Source of the DNA: Eremophila alpestris peregrina
Taxonomy: Eukaryota; Chordata; Aves; Passeriformes; Alaudidae
Length of the DNA: 64,000 nucleotides
Direction of reading: 5' to 3'
Assembly: GCA_009792885.1 (NCBI GenBank)
Contig: WMCF01000014.1
Span: forward strand, 16,132,049-16,196,048
The notes below the pieces were generated by a model that was given only the letters and a program-made list of their open reading frames with translations, searched no databases and was not told the origin of the DNA. Below, piece after piece: positions 62,721 through 64,000 of the stretch. Each line of letters starts with the position of its first letter. Within the stretch, counting starts at the first letter, position 1. Made by a program: the position numbers and the translations under genes.

Positions 62721-64000
62721 TAGTAATTTTAATTACTTTAAATTACTTTAGTTGTTTACTTTATTTGATTACTAATTTAGTAGTCCAGCAAAATATGCAG
62801 ACACTCAGAACTTAAAATACAGCTATTCTAACAGTATCTTCAATGGCTAATATTTTTTACCTGAAGCTGTAGAATGCTGCAGTAATATCTTTACCTATTC
62901 AATCCAGTATAATAAAGGTTAAATAAATATTAAATAAGTACCTCCACCATTGTACCAAAAGGCATGTATTGTGTACAAAGGTCTCTGGAAGGTCTTGAGC
63001 CTTTGGTTATCCCTATTGCAAGTTTTCTGTTTGCAGCAGAAAGTGGTGGCCAGAAGGTCTGAATCAATTAAATACCACTGAACAGAATGGTAAAACTATT
63101 TCTTCCAGATAATAACTCAGATTTTTGTACTGCCTTTATTTATCTGCTTTAGAAATTTTTTTTTCAGACATTTCAAACTGTGGTGGGTAGGTGTCTTAAT
63201 AAATGTTTATACAATAGTAAAATTTTACCTTCATAGTTTTTTCCTAATAATGCTAGTGGAAATTCCAGCTAGAAATATATTCCACTCACAAGAAGATCAT
63301 AGATTTGGGCACTTCAACCTCTGCATTACCTCCTTTGTAGGGATTGTCTGAGGTATTCAACATAAAAGTTTTTGGAACTACATTCCATTAGAGACTAAAC
63401 CAATTAGATATAAGAACAGACCATGGAACACTACATCAGAGATGCTTCATGAAAGGTCATTTATTTCTGAGACATCAAAATAGGTTACCAAAGAGCATTT
63501 AGGTATCCATTAAGTAACAATTTCTTATTAAACTATGTTACAGAATGAATAATGTCCTCAATATTCCTAAATCATTTTATAAAGGCTATCTGTAATACGT
63601 CACTGGAAATTCTAAAAAAATAAGCCTCTTTCTTTATTCATATGGCAGAAATTTTTCAGATAAGATTAATGAGCAAACTAAAATTTGGCAGAACTAATTA
63701 TTTTGGAATGGGATTTCAAAATGTCAAGAAGTCTAACAAATGTTATGTCTAACATTTACAAATGAAGTAAAGGACAAATTTGGCTATAACTCATTATATT
63801 TTTAATCCAGGCTAAAATATTGCTAATCAGGATGTAGGTACAAGGTGTTTGTGACATTCAGATTACTATGCATCAGAATATCCTTGTTGCTTGTGTAGAA
63901 GCTCCATCTCACACACAGCCCCCATGACACTTCAGGTTCGCTGCCTAGGCTTTTGCTGATAAGCAGAAATGCACTAGTCTGCAACTTTTCATTATTTTTC
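62721..64000. other. Unassigned AT-rich DNA
   Basis: No gene or recognisable mobile element is seen to the end of the window. Sequence just after 62720 is an AT-rich stretch of repeated ATTACTTTA-type words. Confidence 0.55.

Noticed and set aside
1..64000. CRISPR arrays, operons, ribosome binding sites and bacterial terminators
   Set aside because: No regularly spaced repeats or compact gene clusters exist. The CR1 and LTR content shows vertebrate nuclear DNA, where these features are not expected.
1..64000. tRNA, rRNA, snRNA or 7SL genes
   Set aside because: I read for characteristic internal-promoter and conserved-loop words and found none that I could support. A covariance-model search would be needed to exclude degraded copies.

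Overview
This window looks like gene-poor DNA from a songbird (Passeriformes). It has dispersed CR1 LINE fragments, whose 3' ends carry the usual CR1 motif of the ATTCTATGATTCT type. It also holds many endogenous-retrovirus (ERV) long terminal repeats, several of which I recognise from memory as common avian or passerine families. One degenerate copy resembles ITPRIPL1, a gene family that is multicopy in passerines. Base composition is AT-rich and CpG-poor outside the younger insertions. I found no intact protein-coding gene, tRNA, rRNA, snRNA or CRISPR array. All family assignments are from memory, not from a database search.

Layout. 1-5.3 kb: unassigned DNA with one striking perfect 59-bp palindrome at 1158-1216. 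5.3-8.2 kb: an old minus-strand LTR, a 54-bp tandem duplication, a CR1 scrap, and a solo LTR with a 5-bp target duplication that contains a 260-base assembly gap. 10.7-12.5 kb: the longest CR1 copy (plus strand), which keeps 5' coding sequence and a complete 3' end but lacks most of the reverse transcriptase. 14.5 kb: a short solo LTR with a 6-bp target duplication. 20.9-21.5 kb: a CpG-rich, LTR-like insertion with unclear ends. 23.6-24.7 kb: the ITPRIPL1-like pseudogene with a TATA box, followed by a CR1 fragment at 25.1-25.6 kb. 28.5-30.4 kb and 32.4-33.0 kb: three LTRs. About 39.5 kb: a probable LTR. 44.6 kb: a CR1 scrap. 45.4-46.1 kb: a well-preserved LTR with a TATA box, a poly(A) signal and four ATTGG boxes. 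49.4-50.5 kb: CR1. 53.6-54.1 kb: a solo LTR with a perfect 6-bp duplication. 56.9-59.0 kb: two different LTRs close together. 61.8-62.7 kb: minus-strand CR1.

How it works together. Nothing here forms a pathway. The window is best read as intergenic or intronic DNA shaped by retrotransposon insertion and decay. Twelve LTRs are called, and none has recognisable gag, pol or env next to it, so most are probably solo LTRs left by recombination. LTRs cover roughly 12% of the window and CR1 roughly 7% by my coordinates. Several LTRs still show promoter and poly(A) signals. One unidentified splice-flanked open stretch (34061-34229) is the only place where I would look for an unrecognised exon. I did not find a convincing new biological system.
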